A stretch of 64,000 nt of DNA from Paenibacillus pinistramenti (GTDB lineage Bacteria; Bacillota; Bacilli; Paenibacillales; Paenibacillaceae), in assembly GCF_005869875.1 (NCBI RefSeq), contig NZ_VAWG01000001.1:434001-498000 (forward strand). Direction: 5' to 3'. The translations under genes were made by a program, and so were the position numbers. The notes below the pieces were generated by a model. That model was not told the origin of the DNA. It saw nothing but the letters and a program-made list of their open reading frames with translations, and searched no databases. Shown here piece by piece: positions 34,624 through 44,947 of this stretch. Each line of letters opens with the position of its first letter. Position 1 is the stretch's first letter.

Positions 34624-34666
34624 AAAAGGAAGTCAAAGCGCGGAATGCCTAAGCGCTTTGACCTCC
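34624..34666 (-). terminator. Strong hairpin between dnaK and dnaJ
   Basis: GGAGGTCAAAGCGC, 11-base loop, GCGCTTTGACTTCC followed by TTTTG on the minus strand. A 14-bp stem with one G-T style mismatch; the short U-tract suggests a partial terminator that lowers dnaJ relative to dnaK, or a stabiliser of the dnaK mRNA end. Confidence 0.7.
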
Positions 34667-34732
34667 CTACTGTGCTAATCTATTCGTCCGATGCCTGATT
34701 GGCCCGGTTCTGTTATGGATTAACCCTAAGTC

Positions 34733-36889
<2,157 letters not shown>

Positions 36890-36913
36890 AGTATAAAAAT
36901 CAGTATAAAAATC
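36890..36913. repeat. 12-bp direct repeat after grpE with paired TATACT boxes
   Basis: AGTATAAAAATC occurs twice in tandem on the plus strand, so the minus strand shows TATACT twice. These could be -10 hexamers of an internal dnaK promoter, but no good -35 is seen at 17 bp. Confidence 0.5.
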
Positions 36914-36960
36914 CCGCTTCGCCTGTACGGAAAAGAACCGGAGGGCTGAACCCCTCAGTC

Positions 36961-37545
36961 TCAGCCGCTGACCTTCACCATGGCCGGACGAAGCACCTTG
37001 TCTTTAAGCAGGTAGCCCTTCTGCAGCTCTTCCACAACCACGCCTTCTTCATACTCGTCGGTTTCAACGGTCATGACCGCTTGGTGATATTCCGGGTTAA
37101 ACGGCTGGCCGACCGTTTCCATGATGGACAAGCCTTCGTTCTTCAGGACTCCTTCAAACTGCCGGAAAATCATTTCCACACCTTTAACCAAGGACGATTG
37201 GTCGTTCTGCTCAGGCAGGCTGGCTGCCAAAGCGCGTTCAAAATTATCAAACACCGGCAGCAGCTCTCCAATCAGCTTGGAAGAAGCATATTTGGCCAGT
37301 TCTTCTTTCTCCTTCTGCGTACGTCTGCGGAAATTATCATAGTCCGCCTGAACGCGCAGCAAACGCTGCTGGTGTTCAGCAGCTTCAGCACGCAGGCTCT
37401 CCAATTCCGGATTTCCTTCGGCCTCAGCCCCTGCTTCACCGGCTTCTTCGGCATTCACTTCAGGTGCAGCAGCTTCCGCCTGGATTTCTTGCTCATCAGC
37501 CGTTACGTTCTGCTCTTGTTCTTTAAATTCAGCTTCGTTGTTCAT
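36961..37545 (-). CDS. grpE: Nucleotide exchange factor GrpE
   Basis: GrpE, the ADP-release factor for DnaK. 194 residues: an acidic, low-complexity N-terminus rich in Glu and Ala (about 1-60), a long coiled coil from ESLRAEAAEHQQRLLRVQAD, and the beta domain with FNPEYHQAVMTVETDEYEEG and GYLLKDKVLRPAMVKVS. The ATG at 37543-37545 has GAGGAAG upstream. 91 bp after hrcA. Confidence 0.96.
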   Translation of the reverse strand: MNNEAEFKEQEQNVTADEQEIQAEAAAPEVNAEEAGEAGAEAEGNPELESLRAEAAEHQQRLLRVQADYDNFRRRTQKEKEELAKYASSKLIGELLPVFDNFERALAASLPEQNDQSSLVKGVEMIFRQFEGVLKNEGLSIMETVGQPFNPEYHQAVMTVETDEYEEGVVVEELQKGYLLKDKVLRPAMVKVSG

Positions 37546-37636
37546 ATTCGCTTCCTCTTCAGATCGATTGATATTCTTCAAAGAAATCTTCACCTCCTTG
37601 AAGGGCGACTTCTCCCGGCATACCGCCTGACAGGCG

Positions 37637-38665
37637 TTAATGCTTAGACAAAATCGCGGTAAGGTTATTGGATAAAATGGTTAAGATTCCGATCACGCGC
37701 GAGTAATCCATCCGGGTCGGCCCTAAAATGCCGATCGTCCCGAGCGCTTCCCCTTCCACCGAATACGTTGCCGTAATCAGGCTGCAGTCGGCAAAAGCCT
37801 CGTGGGAATTCTCGCTTCCGATTCTAACCTGAATACCGGAGCCGCTCGCTGCGGAGGAAATCATTTTTGCCAGGGTAGGCGTCTCCTCAAGCAAATCCAG
37901 AATGGTCTTAACCTTCTCGACGTCTTTAAACTCGGGCTGGGTAAGCATATTGGTCATTCCGCTCAAGAAGAGCCGCTGGTTCTCCAGACTTGTATCAAAG
38001 GATTCGTCCAAAATGCCCATCAAGTCCTGATAATGGGAAACATGACGTTCCATTTCAAGGCCGATCTCCTGAAAAATCTGGGACTTCAGCTTATAAATCG
38101 GCATGCCTGCCAAACGATGATTCAGCAAATTAACCATCCGCTCAATTTCCGAAACAGAAATACCGGGCGGAATGGACACCGTCTTATTCTCTACCTGGCC
38201 GGTGCTTGTTACTACAATAGCTACTGCTTTATTATCATTTAAAGGAAGCAGTCCAAAATGACGAAGCGTGGTATGGAAAACCTCCGGTCCAAGAAGGATC
38301 GAAGTGTAATTCGTCATATGAGCCAAAATGGTTCCCGCATGCTGCACCACCTGCTCGACCGCGTTCAGCTTCTCGGCAAAAAAGGCCTTGAGCACTTTCA
38401 GTTCGGCCGTATCAAGCGAAGCCATAGGCACCAAATGATCCACGTAATACCGATAACCCTTGTGGGATGGAATCCGGCCCGCAGATGTATGCGGCTGCTC
38501 CAGAAAGCCAAGCTCCTCCAAGTCTGACATCTCGTTGCGGATGGTTGCCGGACTGTAGCCGACATCACCGCGTTTCGAAATGCTGCGGGATCCTACCGGT
38601 TCTGCAGAACGGATGTAATCATCCACTATGGTTGCTAAAATGAGTCTCTGTCGTTCCGTCAACAC
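37637..38665 (-). CDS. hrcA: Heat-inducible transcription repressor HrcA
   Basis: Repressor that binds CIRCE and turns off the class I heat-shock genes. 342 residues: winged-helix N-terminus LTERQRLILATIVDDYIRSA with EPVGSRSISKR and SPATIRNEMSDLEELGFLEQPHT segments, and the C-terminal domain with SNNLTAILSK. Start GTG (38663-38665) with GGGAGGG upstream. First gene of the operon with its operator 37 bp away, so it controls its own synthesis. Confidence 0.97.
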   Translation of the reverse strand: MLTERQRLILATIVDDYIRSAEPVGSRSISKRGDVGYSPATIRNEMSDLEELGFLEQPHTSAGRIPSHKGYRYYVDHLVPMASLDTAELKVLKAFFAEKLNAVEQVVQHAGTILAHMTNYTSILLGPEVFHTTLRHFGLLPLNDNKAVAIVVTSTGQVENKTVSIPPGISVSEIERMVNLLNHRLAGMPIYKLKSQIFQEIGLEMERHVSHYQDLMGILDESFDTSLENQRLFLSGMTNMLTQPEFKDVEKVKTILDLLEETPTLAKMISSAASGSGIQVRIGSENSHEAFADCSLITATYSVEGEALGTIGILGPTRMDYSRVIGILTILSNNLTAILSKH

Positions 38666-38701
38666 AGCAAATCCCTCCCTTTGTTATCTGACGCTTCCGA
38701 T

Positions 38702-38728
38702 TTAGCACTCACTTCAATAGAGTGCTAA
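38702..38728. promoter_or_regulatory. CIRCE operator (HrcA binding site)
   Basis: TTAGCACTC, 9 bp, GAGTGCTAA: a perfect match to the CIRCE inverted repeat, placed between the promoter and the hrcA start. Confidence 0.97.
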
Positions 38729-38739
38729 TCACTATTACA

Positions 38740-38769
38740 AAAATACCAGACCGACATGACGATTGTCAA
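38740..38769 (-). promoter_or_regulatory. Sigma-A promoter of the hrcA-grpE-dnaK-dnaJ operon
   Basis: TTGACA (38764-38769), 18-bp spacer, TATTTT (38740-38745) on the minus strand. CIRCE begins close to the expected start site, the standard arrangement. The -35 lies right at the 3' end of the upstream acetyltransferase gene. Confidence 0.85.
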
Positions 38770-38770
38770 G

Positions 38771-39238
38771 TCAGTCCAGCATTTTAAGAACGGCTATTTC
38801 GTCGCAGCAGTGCTGCTTCGCGCAGTGGATGCAATCGGTCCAAACCTTCTCCGGAAAGATTTCTTTATTTACAATGTGGAATCCATTTTTCAGGAAAAAG
38901 GAAACCTCATAAGTGAGTGCCATTATTTTCGGGATGGATCTTGCTTTGGCCTGTTCAATCAGCTTATTTACGATCATGGACCCTAAGCCCTGGCCCTTGC
39001 TGCCTTCCGAAATTCCGAGAGACCTGATCTCCACCAGATCTTCGCCAAGCTGGCACAGCGAACCGCAGCCGACTACCTCACCGTCTACTTCCGCCACCAC
39101 AAAGTCGTTAATCTGGCGCTCCAGCACTTTGCGTGACCTTGGAAGCATGATGCCCCTCCGCGCATATTCTTCTATCATAAGAAATAAAGGCTCTACATCT
39201 TCAATAGTTGCTGTTCTGCATACGGCAACGGCTGGCAT
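38771..39238 (-). CDS. GNAT N-acetyltransferase, short ArgA-like
   Basis: 155-residue GNAT protein: TIEDVEPLFLMIEEYARRGIML at the start, acetyl-CoA motif GISEGSKGQGLGSMIVNKLI, and the C-terminal segment WTDCIHCAKQHCCDEIA. The pattern FVVAEVDGEVVGCGSLCQLGEDLVEIRSL and the Cys-containing end resemble single-domain N-acetylglutamate synthases (ArgA-type) of Gram-positives; the substrate is inferred. The ATG at 39236-39238 has GAGGAGG about 10 bases upstream. It sits between hemW and hrcA, where B. subtilis has no such gene. Confidence 0.85.
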   Translation of the reverse strand: MPAVAVCRTATIEDVEPLFLMIEEYARRGIMLPRSRKVLERQINDFVVAEVDGEVVGCGSLCQLGEDLVEIRSLGISEGSKGQGLGSMIVNKLIEQAKARSIPKIMALTYEVSFFLKNGFHIVNKEIFPEKVWTDCIHCAKQHCCDEIAVLKMLD

Positions 39239-39348
39239 CGGCAGCGCACCTCCTCGGATAATAACACGAATAAATATACAATATGACGTATAAAACTTCA
39301 AGGGTTTCTTTTTACAAAAATCAGGAATATCCAGCGGTACCCCAAATG

Positions 39349-39385
39349 GAAAAAAACGGATCCTGCCCTAAGGCAAAACCCGTTA
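39349..39385 (-). terminator. Terminator after hemW
   Basis: AACGGGTTTTGCC-TTA-GGGCAGGATCCGTT followed by TTTTTCC on the minus strand, about 80 bp after the hemW stop. Confidence 0.75.
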
Positions 39386-39463
39386 TTCTCTCTTATTTCC
39401 TCCGGTTTCCCGCCGGTTTGATGATGCCGCCAGCCCGTCCACCTGCACAAATACTCAGGCAAA

Positions 39464-40702
39464 TTAAACTTCAGCTGTCAGATGGCCGATGAAGGCGCCG
39501 AATACATCGTTTCCGTATAAAATGCCTTTGTCGCTCAGCTTGTAGCCGTCACCGTCACTGCGTTTGGCAAGCAGTCCCTGCTGCAGCAGACGTTCCAGCG
39601 GAGCCCGAAACACGTCTTCGAATTTCCGCCCGAACTGGCTTTCAAAGCGCGAGGTCTGCATGCCGTCCAGCATACGCAGGCCAACCATTGCAAAATCCTC
39701 CATGGCTTCTTCCTCCGAAACCGTAAACTGATCCAGCCTTGGCAGCCCTTCTGCCGCGCCTTGGTTGTAAGGCGTTACGCCTTTGATATTCACATGGCGC
39801 TGTCTTCCGACGTAACCATGCGCTCCAGCTCCGAGACCGTAATAATCCTCGTTCCGCCAGTAGGTCATATTGTGCCGGCTTTCAAAGCCCGGTTTGGCAA
39901 AGTTGCTGATCTCATACTGCTTGTACCCCGCTTCCTTCATGCGCGACATGAGCAGGAGATACATTTGAAGCTCATCCTCTTCGCTCGGGAGCGGAAGCTG
40001 ATTTTTCTGATACATCGTATGGAAAAGAGTATTCTCCTCCACCTTCAGGCTGTAGATGGAATAATGCGGCAGTCCAAGCTCCAGCGCTTTGGTAATGCTC
40101 TCATCCAGCATCTCAACCGTCTGGTTGGGCAGCCCGAACATCAGGTCAATCGACAGATTATCCAGTCCGGCTTTATGCGCGTTGTCCAGGCTGCGGTACA
40201 CATCATCCGTATTGTGAATGCGGCCGATACCGGACAGCAGCGTATTTTGAAAGGATTGGACGCCAAAGCTGACGCGGTTAACCCCGCCCGCCTTCATCAC
40301 ACCCAGCTTCTCCAGATCAGTCGTGCCTGGATTAGCCTCCATGGTGAACTCGATATCCGAAGCCCAGTTTGGAAAATGCCTGCGGACGGAAGCCAGGAAA
40401 AATTCCATCTCCGGCGGTGTCAGCACGGTCGGCGTTCCGCCCCCGACAAAGATCGTATCAATCTGCTGCGGCGGATTCGCCTGAACTGTAAGTTCCATTT
40501 CGCGGTCCAGCGCCCTCAAATAATCCATGACCGGCTGATCCTTCAGGACATAAGAATTAAAATCACAGTAGAAGCATTTATTTGTACAAAACGGAATATG
40601 GATGTATACAGCTTTAGGCGGGAATGAAATACGGCGATTCCCTCCAGCCTGCTCCGGCGCACCAGACAAGCCTTGGCGTCCTGATCCGGTTTGAAGATTC
40701 AT
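39464..40702 (-). CDS. hemW: Radical SAM heme chaperone HemW
   Basis: HemW, coproporphyrinogen-oxidase-like radical SAM protein that binds and transfers heme. 412 residues. Motif C39-TNK-C43-FY-C46 followed by DFNSYV; the Cys/Phe arrangement (CxxxCxxC-D, lacking the fourth Cys of HemN) fits HemW. FVGGGTPTVL and TMEANPGT segments follow. The ATG (40700-40702) has AGGAGG upstream and includes a 28-residue N-terminal extension before the usual start (AVYIHIPFC). 117 bp after lepA, as in B. subtilis. Confidence 0.95.
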   Translation of the reverse strand: MNLQTGSGRQGLSGAPEQAGGNRRISFPPKAVYIHIPFCTNKCFYCDFNSYVLKDQPVMDYLRALDREMELTVQANPPQQIDTIFVGGGTPTVLTPPEMEFFLASVRRHFPNWASDIEFTMEANPGTTDLEKLGVMKAGGVNRVSFGVQSFQNTLLSGIGRIHNTDDVYRSLDNAHKAGLDNLSIDLMFGLPNQTVEMLDESITKALELGLPHYSIYSLKVEENTLFHTMYQKNQLPLPSEEDELQMYLLLMSRMKEAGYKQYEISNFAKPGFESRHNMTYWRNEDYYGLGAGAHGYVGRQRHVNIKGVTPYNQGAAEGLPRLDQFTVSEEEAMEDFAMVGLRMLDGMQTSRFESQFGRKFEDVFRAPLERLLQQGLLAKRSDGDGYKLSDKGILYGNDVFGAFIGHLTAEV

Positions 40703-40728
40703 GGTTGTCTACCTCCTAGTGAAGCCTG

Positions 40729-40772
40729 TAAAAAATAGAAGAAACTATAAGTACGCAGCTTATAGTTTCTAT
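40729..40772 (-). terminator. Terminator between lepA and hemW
   Basis: AGAAACTATAAG-CTGCGTA-CTTATAGTTTCT followed by TCTATTTTTTAC on the minus strand, a perfect 12-bp stem. A second GC-rich hairpin (GGAGCC/GGCTCC) lies just after the lepA stop at about 40785-40806. Confidence 0.85.
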
Positions 40773-40819
40773 AATTTGCTGAGAGGGAGCCGGTGACGGC
40801 TCCCCCTGTATGGCTGCTA

Positions 40820-42637
40820 TTAATTATCGTCGATCTTCAGGACGGCCATAAAGGCTTCCTGAGGAACCTCTACGTTGCCGACCTGCTTCATCCGCTTCTT
40901 GCCCTCTTTCTGCTTCTCAAGCAGCTTCCGCTTACGGGAAATGTCGCCGCCGTAGCATTTGGCAAGCACGTTCTTGCGCATCGCCTTAACGGTTTCGCGG
41001 GCAACCACTTTCGTCCCGATCGAAGCCTGAATCGGCACCTCGAACATCTGGCGCGGGATCAATTCACGCAGCTTCTCGCAGATGATCCGGCCGCGCTGAT
41101 AACCCTTGTCGCGGTGAACGATAAAGGACAAGGCGTCAACCTGTTCACCGTTCAGCAGGATGTCCATCTTCACCAGATTGGATTGGCGGTAGCCGGAGAG
41201 CTCGTAGTCGAACGAAGCGTATCCTTTTGTGCTCGATTTCAGCTGGTCAAAGAAGTCGTACACGATCTCCGACAGCGGAATCTGGTACGTAATGGTAACC
41301 CGGGTTGTATCCAGGTATTCCATGTTAACGAATTCGCCGCGTTTGCCTTGGCAAAGCTCCATAACCGTACCTACATAATCGTTCGGAACGATGATCGCCG
41401 CTTTAACGTAAGGCTCCTCTACATAATCGATCCGGCCAACCTCCGGGTAGTTAGAAGGGTTGTCAATCTCAATCGTTTCGCCGTTCGTCAGCGTAACCTT
41501 GTAAATAACGCTCGGCGCCGTCGTAATGAGAGGAATGTTGAACTCGCGTTCGATCCGCTCCTGGATAACGTCCATATGCAGCAGACCCAGGAAGCCGCAG
41601 CGGAAGCCAAAGCCCAGTGCGCTGGAAGTCTCAGGTTCAAAGCTCAGGGAAGCGTCGTTCAGCTGCAGCTTCTCGAGCGCTTCGCGAAGATCATTGTAAT
41701 CCGAGGTTTCGATCGGATATAATCCGCAGTACACCATCGGATTGATCTTACGGTAACCCGGCAGAGGCTCTGCCGTCGGATTCTTGGCGTCCGTTACGGT
41801 ATCACCGACACGGGTATCGCCGACATTTTTGATGCCGGCCACGATAAAGCCTACGTCACCGACATTGAGTTCATCCACAATCGTCATGCGCGGTTTGAAT
41901 GCGCCGACTTCAATGACTTCAAATGTTTTGTCCGTCGCCATCATTTTAATCTTGGAGCCTGCTTTGATCCTGCCGTTCACCACACGGACGTAAACGATAA
42001 CCCCTTTATACGGGTCATAATGCGAGTCAAAAATCAGCGCCTTCAGCGACTCATCCGGATCTCCCACCGGAGGCGGAACCTGACGCACCACCTGTTCCAG
42101 AATTTCCTTGATGCCGATTCCCGCTTTGGCGGAAGCCAGTACCGCTTCGCTTGCATCCAGCCCGATCACGTCTTCGATCTCCTGCTTCACCCGTTCAGGA
42201 TCGGCACTTGGCAGGTCGATCTTGTTAATGACCGGCAGGATCTCCAGGTTGTTATCCAGCGCCAGATACACATTCGCCAGCGTTTGGGCTTCGATTCCCT
42301 GCGCAGCATCTACAACAAGCAGGGCACCTTCGCAGGCCGCCAGGCTTCGGGAGACTTCGTACGTAAAGTCGACGTGTCCCGGTGTATCAATCAGATTCAG
42401 CAAATATTCTTCACCGTCATCGGCCTTATAGGTCAGACGGACAGCCTGCAGCTTGATCGTAATCCCACGTTCACGTTCCAGCTCCATCTGGTCCAGCACC
42501 TGCTCCTGCATTTCCCGGGACGAAAGTGCACCGGTAAATTCCAGAATCCGGTCGGCCAAGGTAGACTTGCCGTGGTCTATATGTGCAATAATGCTGAAAT
42601 TTCGAATTTTCTTCTGTCGTTCTCTAATGTCGCTCAT
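40820..42637 (-). CDS. lepA: Elongation factor 4 (LepA)
   Basis: EF-4, a translational GTPase that can back-translocate ribosomes. 605 residues. G1 AHIDHGKST, switch [13 protein letters not shown]3 [13 protein letters not shown]4 [11 protein letters not shown], then domains similar to EF-G and the LepA-specific C-terminal region ending [23 protein letters not shown] with GGGGGTAAGG upstream and its own promoter. Confidence 0.98.
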   Translation of the reverse strand: MSDIRERQKKIRNFSIIAHIDHGKSTLADRILEFTGALSSREMQEQVLDQMELERERGITIKLQAVRLTYKADDGEEYLLNLIDTPGHVDFTYEVSRSLAACEGALLVVDAAQGIEAQTLANVYLALDNNLEILPVINKIDLPSADPERVKQEIEDVIGLDASEAVLASAKAGIGIKEILEQVVRQVPPPVGDPDESLKALIFDSHYDPYKGVIVYVRVVNGRIKAGSKIKMMATDKTFEVIEVGAFKPRMTIVDELNVGDVGFIVAGIKNVGDTRVGDTVTDAKNPTAEPLPGYRKINPMVYCGLYPIETSDYNDLREALEKLQLNDASLSFEPETSSALGFGFRCGFLGLLHMDVIQERIEREFNIPLITTAPSVIYKVTLTNGETIEIDNPSNYPEVGRIDYVEEPYVKAAIIVPNDYVGTVMELCQGKRGEFVNMEYLDTTRVTITYQIPLSEIVYDFFDQLKSSTKGYASFDYELSGYRQSNLVKMDILLNGEQVDALSFIVHRDKGYQRGRIICEKLRELIPRQMFEVPIQASIGTKVVARETVKAMRKNVLAKCYGGDISRKRKLLEKQKEGKKRMKQVGNVEVPQEAFMAVLKIDDN

Positions 42638-42674
42638 GCCTTACCCCCACACAGGTACTTGTAACCATTACTTC

Positions 42675-42703
42675 ATTATATCAGTCAATGGATAGGCCAG
42701 CAA
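42675..42703 (-). promoter_or_regulatory. Sigma-A promoter of lepA
   Basis: TTGCTG (42698-42703), 17-bp spacer, TATAAT (42675-42680) with TG one base before it (extended -10), on the minus strand, about 40 bp before the lepA start. Confidence 0.8.
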
Positions 42704-42739
42704 TGGCAAGTACAAATTTATCGGCTGCACCCGGCAGGG

Positions 42740-43324
42740 CTAGTCCGTCAGTGAACCGAATAAGGAAACTACCCAGTCGATGCTTTTCTGCGAAGCATTC
42801 TGCAGCAGCTGGCCCGTTTTATCAGCAAAACGGTCGATCGAGGTCTGCGGCGCAGCCGAGAGAAGCTGGCCCGGCGACTGATAGAGCGTTGTCCCGGCAG
42901 TATTGCCGGAGCCGTCAGCTTCCGGTGAATTAACGGCAATCTGCTGCTGTGTAGAGGAGGCAGGCAGCGAGGAAGAGCCTGTGCCAGGGGTCTGCACGTA
43001 ATAATAGGTTGTCCCGTCAGGCAGCTTCACATAGGTGCCCTGCTCGTAGACGGCGCCGGCCGTTCTGCCGCCCTGACCTGAAGGCAGAGGGGCGGCGGTC
43101 CCCTGGGAAGCAGCAAGCGTGCTGGCGCCGTCCGCTGCGCCGCCTGCCAAACCGGAGACAGAGCCGGTCTGCCCGGCCTGGGCTCCCTGGGTGATTGAAG
43201 CCGAATAGCTTCCAAACGAGCTTCCGGACGGATTACCCGTGCCCGATACAAGCTGCATGCCGAGCGCTGCCCCTGCAGCAAGCAGACCGCCATACAGCAG
43301 AACTCTTTTTATACCTCGTGCCAT
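42740..43324 (-). CDS. Hypothetical membrane-anchored protein in the yqxA position
   Basis: 194 residues. One N-terminal hydrophobic segment (VLLYGGLLAAGAALGMQLVS) is followed by a long Gly/Ser/Ala/Gln-rich low-complexity region and an amphipathic end TSIDRFADKTGQLLQNASQK. It sits between spoIIP and lepA, exactly where B. subtilis has yqxA (DUF3679); the short membrane anchor and the C-terminal helix are compatible with that family but the similarity is weak. The ATG has AGGAGG upstream. It starts 18 bp after spoIIP and is probably co-expressed with it. Confidence 0.75.
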   Translation of the reverse strand: MARGIKRVLLYGGLLAAGAALGMQLVSGTGNPSGSSFGSYSASITQGAQAGQTGSVSGLAGGAADGASTLAASQGTAAPLPSGQGGRTAGAVYEQGTYVKLPDGTTYYYVQTPGTGSSSLPASSTQQQIAVNSPEADGSGNTAGTTLYQSPGQLLSAAPQTSIDRFADKTGQLLQNASQKSIDWVVSLFGSLTD

Positions 43325-43341
43325 TGCCCTTTCCTCCTAAC

Positions 43342-44727
43342 TCATGGATTTGCCGTCTTGTTCGCCGCAGAAGCATTCACTTTCTGGGCTTTCTGTTCCT
43401 CGAAATAAACATCCGCAATCGTGTCTGCCAAGATTTTGGAGGTCCGCTCCAGCTCTTCCTTGGTATTGTCTATGCCCCCGACTTCGATTAGAACGCTGTT
43501 CGGCGATAAGGACTGGTTGTACTCCCCGTTGCCCTGCGAAGTGGTTTTGCCCCAAATGCCGCGGGATATGCCCGGATACTCCTGCTCAATCCGCTCATAA
43601 ATCTTGCTCGCAAACGCTTCGTTCTTGCGCCAGTTCGGATTACCGTGCCCGATAATGAAATAAAGCTGCGCATAGCTGACGCCGTCAATCGTTGTTGTCG
43701 TTTTGCTGTAGCTCTGGGAATCCCGGTGAATATCGATGAAATAATCCAAATCAGCGTATGCTGCCATTGCCTCTTTAATAGTTGCTCTGGAATATTTGTA
43801 GGAATAATTGTAATTGTAGCCCTTCACATTCTTCATATAATCCTCGAAGACATGATCTGCTCCTACTCCCTTTTTCTCCAATTCTGCCGCAATAAAGTCA
43901 CCGACTACTCCTACATTTTTGGCAGGATTGGAAGTGCTGGGGTTGTCGCTTTCCTTGCCAAGCAGCGGATTGTAGGATTCATAAGGATGCGAATGATAGA
44001 TCAGCACCGCTTTGGAGAGGGTCCCGCCGGAGGATGCACTGCCTTTGCTGCCGCTTGACTGGCTCCCATTCCCTGTGCCTGTTCCTGTGCCTGTTCCTGT
44101 GCCTGTTCCTGCACCAGTACCGTTTCCGGGGTCTGCAGACTGTCCGGATGACTTGTCCGGCGCGGCTTGTGAGCCTCCGTTCGCAGCGCCGCCGGCATTA
44201 GGATCCGCAGCAGCATCTCCTGCCTGCCCTTTCCCATTCGTGCCGCCCGCACTGCTGTTATCCGGCTCATCCGCATCTGTCGTCTGGTAATCCTCTGGCG
44301 CAGTTGGCGTTATCTTGCCGGTTCCGGCCCGCAGCAGCACTGGATTCCCCGCCGCCAGGCCGGGCACTTCACGGGCCACCAGGCTCTTCGGATCGGAAGG
44401 ATTGACGTTGGTCAGCAGCTGGAATACAAAACGGCTCATGTTGCCCCCCGACAGCACCTCGCTCTCTTCCGGCTCTTCGTTCTTAAGGTGCGGCACTTCC
44501 ATGCCGAGCATTTCGGAGAAGAAGCCTCCGGGAAGGGACGAAGCCAGCCCTCTCATCGACGAGACGGGAGAGGTGCTGAACTTTTTTTCCGCCATACCGC
44601 CAATCCCCAGCAGCATAAAAAAGACGACCGACAGCAGAGACAGCACGATCAGGGTGCGGCCCATAGCCAATATTTGAATGGTTTTCCGTTTGAGCAGTCC
44701 GACGTTCCATGTTTTGAACCCGTTCAT
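43342..44727 (-). CDS. spoIIP: Stage II sporulation protein P
   Basis: Peptidoglycan amidase/endopeptidase of the DMP complex that drives engulfment. 461 residues: cytoplasmic N-terminus, one membrane helix (TLIVLSLLSVVFFMLLGIGG, about 25-44), a Gly/Thr/Ala-rich linker with GTGTGTGTG repeats, then the SpoIIP domain with VLIYHSHPYESYNP, YFIDIHRDSQ and YFIIGHGNPNW. GAAGGAGG before the ATG. It lies downstream of gpr, as in B. subtilis, where a sigma-E promoter drives it; only weak sigma-E-like boxes are visible here. Confidence 0.95.
   Translation of the reverse strand: MNGFKTWNVGLLKRKTIQILAMGRTLIVLSLLSVVFFMLLGIGGMAEKKFSTSPVSSMRGLASSLPGGFFSEMLGMEVPHLKNEEPEESEVLSGGNMSRFVFQLLTNVNPSDPKSLVAREVPGLAAGNPVLLRAGTGKITPTAPEDYQTTDADEPDNSSAGGTNGKGQAGDAAADPNAGGAANGGSQAAPDKSSGQSADPGNGTGAGTGTGTGTGTGTGNGSQSSGSKGSASSGGTLSKAVLIYHSHPYESYNPLLGKESDNPSTSNPAKNVGVVGDFIAAELEKKGVGADHVFEDYMKNVKGYNYNYSYKYSRATIKEAMAAYADLDYFIDIHRDSQSYSKTTTTIDGVSYAQLYFIIGHGNPNWRKNEAFASKIYERIEQEYPGISRGIWGKTTSQGNGEYNQSLSPNSVLIEVGGIDNTKEELERTSKILADTIADVYFEEQKAQKVNASAANKTANP
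44055..44115 (-). repeat. Simple repeat inside spoIIP
   Basis: A 12-bp unit (CCTGTGCCTGTT on the plus strand) is repeated about four times and encodes GTGTGTGTG in the linker before the catalytic domain. The unit keeps the reading frame. Confidence 0.8.
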
Positions 44728-44834
44728 TTCTTTGCCTCCTTCAATCCGGTTGATCTGTTCATAAATGGCTCTTACACTTCAAATCTATGAACCGGATGAT
44801 AGAGGTAGAACCGGTATTCTATTATTTTTTGGAA

Positions 44835-44870
44835 ATAGAGAGAGAAAGAGAAAGAGAAAGAGAAAGATAT
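44835..44870. repeat. Purine-rich microsatellite between gpr and spoIIP
   Basis: The plus strand reads AGAGAG then AGAGAA-type hexamers about five times, ending GATATATAA. It lies in the 220-bp gap upstream of spoIIP. Confidence 0.85.
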
Positions 44871-44878
44871 ATAAACGC

Positions 44879-44919
44879 AGAAAAAGGCCTCCGCCTCCCT
44901 TAAAGAGAGCAGGGCCTTC
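44879..44919 (-). terminator. Terminator after gpr
   Basis: AAGGCCCTGCTCTC-TTTAAG-GGAGGCGGAGGCCTT followed by TTTC on the minus strand, about 30 bp after the gpr stop. Confidence 0.8.
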
Positions 44920-44947
44920 AAGCTTTAACCAGTCTGCCGGATAAGAA

